Shown here: one piece after another, positions 1 to 5,289 of the stretch
Layout of the letters: each line of letters opens with the position of its first letter
How positions within the stretch are numbered: position 1 is the stretch's first letter
From: JALXDT01 sp964634755
GTDB lineage: Bacteria; Acidobacteriota; Aminicenantia; JAMOAD01
Assembly (NCBI GenBank): GCA_964634755.1
Contig: CAZWJH010000105.1
Coordinates: forward strand, 1 to 7,454
Direction of reading: 5' to 3'
Length of the DNA stretch: 7,454 bases
Notes under the pieces: generated by a model
The model's database searches: none
What the model was told of the DNA's origin: nothing
What the model saw: the letters and a program-made list of their open reading frames with translations, nothing else
Position numbers and translations under genes: made by a program

Positions 1-48
1 GTGAAGATATTTTTCCTCTATCTCTTCTATCTCTTCTCTTATGTTCAT
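1..48 (-). CDS. 5' end of a gene running off the left edge; possibly dGTP triphosphohydrolase-like
   Basis: An ATG at 48-46 overlaps the ftcD stop codon (ATGA, 45-48), and the frame stays open for 16 codons to the window edge, reading MNIREEIEEIEEKYLH. A four-base ATGA overlap is typical of translationally coupled genes in one operon, which is the main reason to accept this as a real start. A purine-rich GAAGAAG stretch just upstream, inside the end of ftcD, could serve as a weak ribosome binding site. The charged pattern 'IREEIE..EEKYL' resembles the N-terminus of bacterial dGTP triphosphohydrolases (HD superfamily), which often start with such a helix followed by 'SPYA'. That match is from memory of the family and covers only 16 residues, so the product is a guess. 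The existence of a coupled gene is more secure than its identity. Confidence 0.55.
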   Translation of the reverse strand, partial: MNIREEIEEIEEKYLH

Positions 49-1733
49 TCTTCTTCAAGCGCTTTTAAAACATTTATTGAAATTCTCTGATTTATTTTTC
101 TTGCATCTTCAAGAGAGTCACTTGCTTCAGAAAGAAGATTTTTCTTAAATTCCTCATCATTAATAGAAGGTAAATTGATTTTGACATTAAGAAAAGCCCC
201 TTCAGCAGCTGCCCTTCCAAGCCATCCTGCAACACCAGCATCAGATATTGAATTCTTATTTCCGATTTCTGAGACTCTTTCTGCCAATTGAAGAGCAATG
301 ACAGATGTTTTTAAAATATTAAGAGGAATTTCAGCAGCATACTTTGCCGCTTCTTCGAGGGCTTTTGCTCGCTCTGTTTTTTCTTCTTCTGTTTTTTTAG
401 GTAATCTTCTTGCTGCCATAAATTTGTTGAAAGCATTTGTATCTTCGTCAATCAGTTTTATAAATTCATCTTTAATACTCTGAGCTTTTTCTCCCAGAGA
501 AATAAACTCATTCCTATAATCCTCATATCCTTTCTTATTGTAAGAAAGAGAGGCTACCATTGAAGATAAAGCAGATGAAAGAGCTCCTGCAATTGCGGAT
601 ACACTTCCTCCTCCGGGAGCAGGAGAGTCAACTGACACTTCATCAACAAAGTTTTTTACCGTAAGATTAGTTAAGAGATTTTCGGAATTATCTTTTGCTA
701 TAATGTATTCAATGATTTTTTCATCAGGGTTAAAAGGAGATACTGAGTCCAAACCGAGTGATTTTACTGCAATATCTATTATTTCTTTTTCCGGAACTCC
801 TGTTGTTTTGCCCTGTTTTTTAAGATAATATTTTCCTGCTTCATAAATTGCTTCTTTGGGAATAAGTCCTACAACCTCACTACCGGTAACTAAAAGGCCT
901 AATTTTTCAGCCTGCTCTCTTACTTCTTCATAAACTTTCCATAGAGGTGTTATCTTGTAATTAAGAAGGTTAATTGAAATTTGAGCAATTCCATACTCGT
1001 CTATATACCAACCAATTGCCCTTACAGCCTTTAATGTTCCAGGAACTCTCAATGATTTTCCGTTTGAATCCTTTACCACCTTTCCGTTTGCGTCTCTCTT
1101 TAATCTTCCGTTTTCCCTTATATTGAGTGCAATCTCATTGGCAAGTTTTTTATCTTTTGTATTGAGATTCACATTATAAGCAATTAAAAATTCTCTTGCT
1201 CCTATAATCGTAGCTCCTGTTTTTGCGATTTTCTCATTGTATTCATCAGGACCAAAATCAGGTTTTAATTCTTTCAGTTTTTCAGGCAATGCCTCATATT
1301 CCCCCTTTCTCACATAAGATAAGCTTTTTCTTTCAGGGGTAGCCGCAGCTTCTTCATAAAGATAAACGGGAATATTTAGTTCTCTTCCAACTCTTTCTCC
1401 CAATTCTTTTGCAATTTGCACACAATCTTCCATTGTAACACCTTCAAGGGGAACAAACGGAACAACATCCGTTGCTCCCAATCTCGGATGCTCACCTTTA
1501 TGCTCTCTCATATCAATTATTTCCGAAGCTCTTTTTATTGCCCTGAATGCAGCCTCTTTTATGCTTTCGGGATCACCAACAAAGGTGAATACTGTTCTGT
1601 TTGTAGCTTCTCCCGGGTCAATATCAAGAAGTTTAACTCCTTTTACCGATTCAATTGCTTTTTTAATTTCATCAAGTTTCCCTTTATCTCTTCCTTCTGA
1701 AAAATTTGGGACACATTCAACGAGTTTTGCCAT
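45..1733 (-). CDS. ftcD: Bifunctional glutamate formiminotransferase / formiminotetrahydrofolate cyclodeaminase
   Basis: This 562-residue cytosolic enzyme transfers the formimino group from N-formimino-L-glutamate to tetrahydrofolate, giving glutamate. It then deaminates 5-formimino-THF to 5,10-methenyl-THF and ammonia, ending histidine degradation. The formiminotransferase N-subdomain (about 1-180) opens with VECVPNFSEGRD and carries EHKGEHPRLGATDVVPFVP, with His82 at the position of the mammalian catalytic histidine. The C-subdomain spans about 181-330, with GWYIDEYGIAQISINL at 241-256. The cyclodeaminase domain (about 355-562) has PAPGGGSVSA at 371-380, DEDTNAF around Asp431 and SISDAGVAG at 496-504. 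Length is close to the mammalian fusion (about 541), and both halves look intact. The insert around 208-230 (KDSNGKS) is also familiar from bacterial homologues. The start is supported by AGGAGGGT at 1744-1737. It has its own promoter and ends overlapping the next gene. No other histidine-degradation gene is visible here; glutamate dehydrogenase lies two genes upstream. Confidence 0.96.
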   Translation of the reverse strand: MAKLVECVPNFSEGRDKGKLDEIKKAIESVKGVKLLDIDPGEATNRTVFTFVGDPESIKEAAFRAIKRASEIIDMREHKGEHPRLGATDVVPFVPLEGVTMEDCVQIAKELGERVGRELNIPVYLYEEAAATPERKSLSYVRKGEYEALPEKLKELKPDFGPDEYNEKIAKTGATIIGAREFLIAYNVNLNTKDKKLANEIALNIRENGRLKRDANGKVVKDSNGKSLRVPGTLKAVRAIGWYIDEYGIAQISINLLNYKITPLWKVYEEVREQAEKLGLLVTGSEVVGLIPKEAIYEAGKYYLKKQGKTTGVPEKEIIDIAVKSLGLDSVSPFNPDEKIIEYIIAKDNSENLLTNLTVKNFVDEVSVDSPAPGGGSVSAIAGALSSALSSMVASLSYNKKGYEDYRNEFISLGEKAQSIKDEFIKLIDEDTNAFNKFMAARRLPKKTEEEKTERAKALEEAAKYAAEIPLNILKTSVIALQLAERVSEIGNKNSISDAGVAGWLGRAAAEGAFLNVKINLPSINDEEFKKNLLSEASDSLEDARKINQRISINVLKALEEE

Positions 1734-1765
1734 ATTACCCTCCTGTATTTAAAATTTTAAAGTCT

Positions 1766-1794
1766 AATATACAATATTAAAAAGATTAGTTCAA
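1766..1794 (-). promoter_or_regulatory. Sigma-A-type promoter for ftcD
   Basis: On the minus strand TTGAAC (1794-1789) and TATATT (1771-1766) are separated by exactly 17 bases, close to the TTGACA-17-TATAAT consensus. Transcription would begin near 1759, giving a leader of about 25 bases that carries the AGGAGGGT ribosome binding site at 1744-1737. The -35 box starts just past the SDR stop codon (1798-1796), so the promoter fills the 62-base gap between the two genes. I see no terminator after the SDR gene, so read-through into ftcD is also possible. Confidence 0.6.
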
Positions 1795-1795
1795 G

Positions 1796-2587
1796 TTAAA
1801 AAAGCCCTCTGTACATTCCGCCATCTATAAGGATAGTTTCTCCGTTTATATAGCCTGCTTTATCTGACGACAAAAACGCAACCAAATCTCCAAATTCCTC
1901 TGGCTTTCCTATTCTTTTGACAGGAATGTTTTTAGAAAGCTCATTTAATAAAGTATCAAATTCCTTGCCTTCTCTCTTTTCTCTATCTTTTAAAAGCTCA
2001 ATTACTCTCTCTGTCATTATGTATCCGGGTGCCACTATATTGGCAGTTATATTAAACTCTGAAATTTCATTTATTAATGTTTTTATAAAGGCAATAATTC
2101 CAACTCTTGATACATTTGAAAGTGCTATTGTAGGGATTGGCTGTTTTACTGAAACTGAAGTTGAAGCAATTATTCTTCCCCATTTTTGTTCTTTCATGTA
2201 TGGTAAAAATGTATATACTAGGTTTATTGTACTCATTAAATTTAATTGTATTGCCTTTTTATAATCATCGGGCTTAAAATCAAGAACTTTTCCTGAGGGC
2301 GGACCGCCTGCATTTGTAAATAAGATATGTATGGTACCGTATATTTTTATAACTTCTTTTTCAAAATTTTTTATTTCATCTCTTGATGTGACATCACATT
2401 GAAAAGGTAAAACTTCAGCATTAAATTTATCTTTGATTTCTTGCGCTGTGTTTTCAATTCTTTCTTTATTTCTTGAGCATATTGCTAATTTAACTCCCTC
2501 TCTTGCCAAAGATTCTGTAACTGCTCTTCCAAGCCCTTTGCTTGCTGCTGTTATAACTGCAACCTTTCCTTTTAATCCTAATTCCAT
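1796..2587 (-). CDS. SDR-fold oxidoreductase-like protein with substituted catalytic Tyr and Lys
   Basis: This 263-residue protein has the full classical short-chain dehydrogenase/reductase (SDR) layout. The cofactor-binding loop is TAASKGLG at 13-20, with Ala14 replacing the first Gly of TGxxxGxG. CDVT is at 64-67, NAGG at 92-95 and Asn116 in QLNL. The C-terminal APGYIMTE and GYINGETILIDGG are also typical. By spacing against FabG, Ser144 is the catalytic Ser position, Ser157 occupies the Tyr position (Ser+13) and Arg161 the Lys position (Tyr+4), in ALSNVSRVG. The Y-x-x-x-K pair is therefore S-x-x-x-R. I recall a subfamily carrying SVSVKQPIP and SN..R in place of YxxxK, often annotated 3-oxoacyl-ACP reductase, so this is more likely a conserved variant than damage. 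Substrate and activity are unknown. No Shine-Dalgarno sequence precedes the ATG, and an in-frame TAA two codons upstream rules out a longer form. A strong terminator lies immediately upstream and ftcD follows. Confidence 0.9.
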   Translation of the reverse strand: MELGLKGKVAVITAASKGLGRAVTESLAREGVKLAICSRNKERIENTAQEIKDKFNAEVLPFQCDVTSRDEIKNFEKEVIKIYGTIHILFTNAGGPPSGKVLDFKPDDYKKAIQLNLMSTINLVYTFLPYMKEQKWGRIIASTSVSVKQPIPTIALSNVSRVGIIAFIKTLINEISEFNITANIVAPGYIMTERVIELLKDREKREGKEFDTLLNELSKNIPVKRIGKPEEFGDLVAFLSSDKAGYINGETILIDGGMYRGLF

Positions 2588-2596
2588 TTTTTAAGT

Positions 2597-2626
2597 AAAA
2601 AAAAAGGGGAGATTTCTCTCCCCCTT
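2597..2626 (-). terminator. Strong intrinsic terminator after gdhA, directly in front of the SDR gene
   Basis: On the minus strand TCTCCCC's complement arm GGGGAGA (2623-2617) pairs with TCTCCCC (2612-2606) around a four-base GAAA loop, with one further G at 2624. Nine consecutive T follow (2605-2597). This is a textbook Rho-independent terminator, 20 bases after the tandem TAA-TAG stops of gdhA. The T-tract ends only nine bases before the SDR start codon. The element therefore both closes the gdhA transcript and sits in the leader of the next gene, where it could act as an attenuator. Confidence 0.9.
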
Positions 2627-2645
2627 GTATTTGAATTTTCAGCTA

Positions 2646-4004
2646 TTATACGATTCCGTATGCAAGCATTGCTTTTGCTACTTTGAGAAATCCTGCAATA
2701 TTTGCACCATAAAGATAGTTTCCCGGTTTTCCGTATGCTTCGGCTGCTTCAAGAGAAGATTTGTGAATACTCTTCATAATTCCCTGAAGTTTGCTATCAA
2801 CTTCTTCTCTTGTCCACTGAAGTCTGAGACTGTTCTGACTCATTTCAAGACCTGATACTGCAACCCCACCAGCATTTGCTGCCTTTGCGGGACCATATAG
2901 AATATTATTATCAAGGTAAACATTGATTGCATCAAGAGTTGAAGGCATGTTTGCACCCTCTGATACGCAAATAACTCCATTCTTTACCAATGCCTCTGCA
3001 TGTTCACCATTGATCTCATTCTGAGTTGCCGAAGGAAGTGCCACATCAGCTTTAATTCCATGCTCTTCTACCACATCCCAGACACTCTTACCATCATAAT
3101 AGTCAACTCCGAATTTCTCTGCATACTCTCTTACTCTTCCTCTCTTTACATTCTTAAGTTCCATAAGGAAGTCCCATTTTTCCCCCTTAACTCCGTCCAT
3201 ATCAACAACTGTACCTGAGGAGTCGGAAATTGTGATTACTTTACCGCCTAACTGATTGACTTTCTGAATTGTGTACTGGGCAACATTCCCGGATCCGCTA
3301 ACTAACACTGCCTTACCTGAGAAATCCATTCCTCTTGTAGCAAGCATCTCTGCTGCAAAATAAACATTACCATAACCTGTTGCTTCAGGTCTGATCAAGC
3401 TTCCGCCCCATTCATAGGCTTTTCCTGTAAGGACTCCTCCTGAATGCTCGTTTGTGAGCTTTTTATACATTCCTAAAAGATAACCAATTTCTCTTCTACC
3501 GACACCAATATCACCGGCAGGAACATCCGTGTTTGGACCGACATGTCTGAAAAGCTCTCTCATGAAGGAATAGCAGAATCTCATAACTTCCGAATCTGAT
3601 TTTCCCTTGGGGTCAAAATCTGATCCTCCCTTTCCTCCTCCCATGGGAAGCGTTGTGAGAGAGTTTTTGAAAATCTGTTCAAAACCTAAGAATTTAATAA
3701 TTCCTTCGTAAACTGAGGGATGGAATCTAATACCGCCTTTATAAGGTCCAATGGCATTGTTAAACTCAATTCTCATTCCCCTGTTTACATGTACATTACC
3801 CTGATCATCTTCCCAAGGAACTCTGAAGATGATTTGTCTGTCAGGCTCTACTATTCTTTCATAAATTTTTGCCTTGACAAATTCCGGATGTTTTTCAACT
3901 GTAGGTTCCAAGGTAGTAAGAACCTCTTCAACTGCCTGATGAAATTCAGGCTGTGCGGGATTTTTCTCCTTAACTTTCGCGATTACCTCTTTGATAAGAG
4001 ACAT
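2646..4004 (-). CDS. gdhA: NADP-type glutamate dehydrogenase, hexameric family I
   Basis: The 452-residue cytosolic enzyme interconverts L-glutamate and 2-oxoglutarate plus ammonia. Length and sequence match the roughly 450-residue hexameric family closely. The N-terminal substrate domain shows the Lys89 region (GPYKGG), PMGGGKGGSDF with catalytic Lys125, and DVPAGDIGVG with catalytic Asp165. The Rossmann domain has SGSGNVAQ at 236-243, then ISDSSGTVVD at 259-268, the form seen in NADP-dependent E. coli GdhA, so NADP(H) is the likely cofactor. EGANMPST, GPAKAANAGGVA and GANIAGFLKVA complete the C-terminal half. One oddity is Arg170, where the usual motif reads GVGGREIGY. The start is supported by AAAGGAGG at 4018-4011. 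The gene has its own promoter and terminator and so is probably transcribed alone. It may supply 2-oxoglutarate from glutamate made by FtcD, or assimilate ammonia. Confidence 0.97.
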   Translation of the reverse strand: MSLIKEVIAKVKEKNPAQPEFHQAVEEVLTTLEPTVEKHPEFVKAKIYERIVEPDRQIIFRVPWEDDQGNVHVNRGMRIEFNNAIGPYKGGIRFHPSVYEGIIKFLGFEQIFKNSLTTLPMGGGKGGSDFDPKGKSDSEVMRFCYSFMRELFRHVGPNTDVPAGDIGVGRREIGYLLGMYKKLTNEHSGGVLTGKAYEWGGSLIRPEATGYGNVYFAAEMLATRGMDFSGKAVLVSGSGNVAQYTIQKVNQLGGKVITISDSSGTVVDMDGVKGEKWDFLMELKNVKRGRVREYAEKFGVDYYDGKSVWDVVEEHGIKADVALPSATQNEINGEHAEALVKNGVICVSEGANMPSTLDAINVYLDNNILYGPAKAANAGGVAVSGLEMSQNSLRLQWTREEVDSKLQGIMKSIHKSSLEAAEAYGKPGNYLYGANIAGFLKVAKAMLAYGIV

Positions 4005-4077
4005 ATTATACCTCCTTTTGATATTAATTTTTTCCCACTAAATTTTTCAAAATTTTGATTTCTAATGTTCATTGATA

Positions 4078-4105
4078 ATTATATCATTTTAAAACTTAAA
4101 GTCAA
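4078..4105 (-). promoter_or_regulatory. Sigma-A promoter with extended -10 for gdhA
   Basis: On the minus strand TTGACT (4105-4100) and a perfect TATAAT (4083-4078) are 16 bases apart, and the -10 box is preceded by TGA, giving the extended TGnTATAAT form. Transcription should start near 4071, leaving a leader of about 67 bases with the AAAGGAGG site at 4018-4011. The leader also holds a 12-base perfect palindrome, TCAAAATTTTGA, at 4047-4058, a possible operator or a chance AT-rich match. Confidence 0.8.
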
Positions 4106-4114
4106 TATTCTAAC

Positions 4115-4140
4115 AAAAAAAATAAGGGAATATTTACCTT
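4115..4140 (-). terminator. Weak intrinsic terminator after the orphan 222-residue gene
   Basis: On the minus strand AAGG (4140-4137) pairs with CCTT (4127-4124), with a T-C mismatch and two further A-T pairs closing a small ATA loop. The hairpin is followed by A and then eight T (4122-4115). The T-tract is good but the stem is short and AT-rich. It lies 33 bases past the stop at 4173 and just upstream of the gdhA -35 box, a sensible place for a terminator. Confidence 0.4.
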
Positions 4141-4172
4141 TCTCAACAAAAAGGGAGGATAATTAATTCTTT

Positions 4173-4841
4173 TTATATATTATTTTCTCTAAACTTTTTT
4201 AGATATGATTCTATTTCTGTGGAGGTGTTCTTTTTACTCAATTTACTTATTAAATCATTAAATAGATCATTTTTGTTTTCCTTTGAAATAGACGAAGACT
4301 TTAATAAGGTGTTTGCTGTATTAAAAAAAGAAAACATTATTTGAGAAGCTTTATTTGTGTTTTCTGCACCTAATTTCTCAGATAATTTATCTGTAATTTC
4401 AAGAAAATTTTTTAATTTATCGCTTCCAATCTTTTCTGAGATGTTATTTACAGTATCCATAAAATTATTAATTACCCCAGTAAAACCATTCTTATTTAAA
4501 TTGTCAACACTTGAGAACAAAGATGCAAATGTCTCAACATTACCAACAGTAAGATTTTCCGCTGTTTTGAAAAATTTTATAGCTCTTGTACCAGTTAGTT
4601 GATTGTTTAAAAGAAACATTGAAGTTTTAAAACCACCAATAACATTATCATTTTTTGTTGATTTTACGAAACTGTATATTTTATTAATTTGAGAACCCAT
4701 TTCAGAAATTGTATTTAAAGAACTTTGCTGCTCTAAAATTTCTGAGATATTTTCCGATAATAAATTACTATGCGAATATAATTGAGAATTATTGATTAGA
4801 GGTGTGAAATCGTAAGAGTTTATAGATGAGATTGTACTCAT
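4173..4841 (-). CDS. Orphan helical Ser/Asn-rich protein, possible flagellar-regulon product
   Basis: I do not recognise this 222-residue protein. It has no Cys or Trp, no signal peptide and no membrane segment. The first 55 residues (MSTISSINSYDF onward) are rich in Ser, Asn and Thr and look disordered, and the remainder looks helical. Residues 84-186 appear to hold four or five degenerate units of about 17-24 residues. Each has a Phe and a second hydrophobic residue seven positions on: Phe105/Val112, Phe127/Ile134, Phe146/Leu153, Phe173/Leu180. NNFMDTVNNISEKIG and KNFLEITDKLSEKLG are the clearest pair. The start is ATG 4841: AGGAGG at 4855-4850 lies eight bases upstream, while an in-frame GTG at 4850 overlaps that site and cannot be the start. 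A sigma-28-type promoter precedes the gene. A flagellar export substrate or accessory protein would fit the promoter and the disordered, Cys-free N-terminus, but this is inference. Confidence 0.75.
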   Translation of the reverse strand: MSTISSINSYDFTPLINNSQLYSHSNLLSENISEILEQQSSLNTISEMGSQINKIYSFVKSTKNDNVIGGFKTSMFLLNNQLTGTRAIKFFKTAENLTVGNVETFASLFSSVDNLNKNGFTGVINNFMDTVNNISEKIGSDKLKNFLEITDKLSEKLGAENTNKASQIMFSFFNTANTLLKSSSISKENKNDLFNDLISKLSKKNTSTEIESYLKKFRENNI

Positions 4842-4849
4842 CTTTACCA

Positions 4850-4855
4850 CCTCCT
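4850..4855 (-). promoter_or_regulatory. Ribosome binding site fixing the start of the orphan gene at 4841
   Basis: AGGAGG (4855-4850) is followed by the eight bases TGGTAAAG and then ATG at 4841-4839, an ideal spacing. The alternative in-frame GTG begins at 4850, inside the Shine-Dalgarno sequence itself, which excludes it and shortens the protein by three residues. Confidence 0.88.
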
Positions 4856-4860
4856 GATAT

Positions 4861-4887
4861 ATATCGGAAAATTTATATTAAACTTTA
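4861..4887 (-). promoter_or_regulatory. Sigma-28 (FliA/SigD)-type flagellar promoter for the orphan gene
   Basis: On the minus strand TAAAGTTT (4887-4880) is followed by exactly 11 bases and then TCCGATAT (4868-4861). The E. coli FliA consensus is TAAAGTTT-N11-GCCGATAA, so all eight -35 positions and six of eight -10 positions match. The CCGATAT core also fits Bacillus SigD promoters. By the usual spacing, transcription would start near 4854, giving a very short leader that begins at GGAGG. A rival sigma-A reading, TTGCAC (4910-4905) with TATAAA (4889-4884), has a poor 15-base spacer. Confidence 0.6.
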
Positions 4888-4918
4888 TACTATTTCATCA
4901 AAAAGTGCAAGTTTTCTT

Positions 4919-4943
4919 AAAAATTTCTTTAAGCCTTAAGAAA
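4919..4943 (-). terminator. Weak hairpin with T-tract upstream of the orphan gene promoter
   Basis: On the minus strand TTTCTTAA (4943-4936), a GGC loop and TTAAAGAAA (4932-4924, one A bulged) form an AT-rich stem followed by five T (4923-4919). It could end transcripts entering from the peptidase side and so insulate the sigma-28-type promoter 32 bases downstream. The stem is weak and the T-tract short. Confidence 0.35.
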
Positions 4944-5255
4944 GAGAAGTCTTTTTAAAAGCCGAACATCTGAGCAAATGTTGTCTGAAAAGTCCCAAGC
5001 TGAACAGCTTTATTAATTTTTTATCTTGTATCACCTTAAAAATTAACCCATGGTTATTCATATGATAGAATTTACAATCAAATTTTAATTTAATCAAATG
5101 ATTTTTTTCTTTTTATCAGCAATTCATCATCAATTTGGTGTAGATCTGTTGCCTGACAAAGCAGCTTTTTGTTTTACTACAACAGCTAGGATCCCACAAA
5201 TGATCTGAATTCGTTATCTTCTACCAGTTTTTATAGAGACACTGTATACAGCGTT

Positions 5256-5277
5256 TCTTAAATATATTAAGATTTTT
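5256..5277 (+). terminator. Hairpin followed by T-tract on the plus strand, just past the peptidase gene
   Basis: TCTTAA (5256-5261) pairs with TTAAGA (5267-5272) around ATATA, and five T follow (5273-5277) when read on the plus strand. No plus-strand gene leads into it. Read on the minus strand the same stem lies 13-34 bases after the peptidase stop but lacks a T-run. It may be an mRNA 3'-end stem-loop or a chance AT-rich match. Confidence 0.25.
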
Positions 5278-5289
5278 AGGCTTTTATTC

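Larger units (their letters stand above)
4888..5289. other. About 400 bp intergenic region with no convincing gene
   Basis: No frame here encodes a credible protein. The part at about 5110-5250 is less AT-monotonous than ordinary spacer, which could mean a structured RNA or decayed coding sequence. Read on the minus strand, short peptide-like stretches such as QATDLHQIDDELLIKRKKSF occur between stops (roughly 5100-5165), as does AVQLGTFQTTFAQMFGF ending in TAA (roughly 4957-5010). I recognise neither. Short inverted repeats include AAGCTG-AA-CAGCTT at 4997-5010 and the palindrome CTGTATACAG at 5242-5251. Two hairpins with T-tracts are listed separately. I found no tRNA, and no insertion-sequence ends that I could pair. 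Confidence 0.5.

Noticed and set aside
298..483. Plus-strand open frame antisense to ftcD, and similar frames antisense to the other genes
   Set aside because: They lie opposite well-supported conserved genes and have no domain or homologue signal, so they are best explained as antisense frames.
2645..2650. Perfect TATAAT on the minus strand at the end of gdhA as a promoter for the SDR gene
   Set aside because: It arises from the Val codon and tandem stops (GTA TAA TAG), has no -35 box at 16-18 bases, and its transcript would still meet the terminator.
4151..4160. AAGGGAGGAT on the plus strand as a ribosome binding site for a plus-strand gene
   Set aside because: No start codon or open frame follows; the sequence runs antisense into the orphan gene.
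4839..4850. GTG at 4850 as the start of the orphan gene (225 residues)
   Set aside because: The GTG begins inside the AGGAGG site, whereas ATG 4841 has ideal eight-base spacing from it.
4884..4910. Sigma-A promoter TTGCAC/TATAAA for the orphan gene
   Set aside because: The spacer is 15 bases and the -10 box is imperfect; the overlapping sigma-28-type element fits its consensus far better, though both could be used.
5048..5212. Cluster of palindromic hexamers CCATGG, CATATG, AGATCT, GGATCC and GAATTC, suggesting cloning sites
   Set aside because: About one palindromic hexamer is expected per 64 bases, so about three are expected in this span; spacing is irregular and no vector sequence is seen.
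5100..5260. Transposase remnant on the minus strand
   Set aside because: The fragments are short, broken by many stops, carry no motif I can name, and no terminal repeats or target duplication could be paired.
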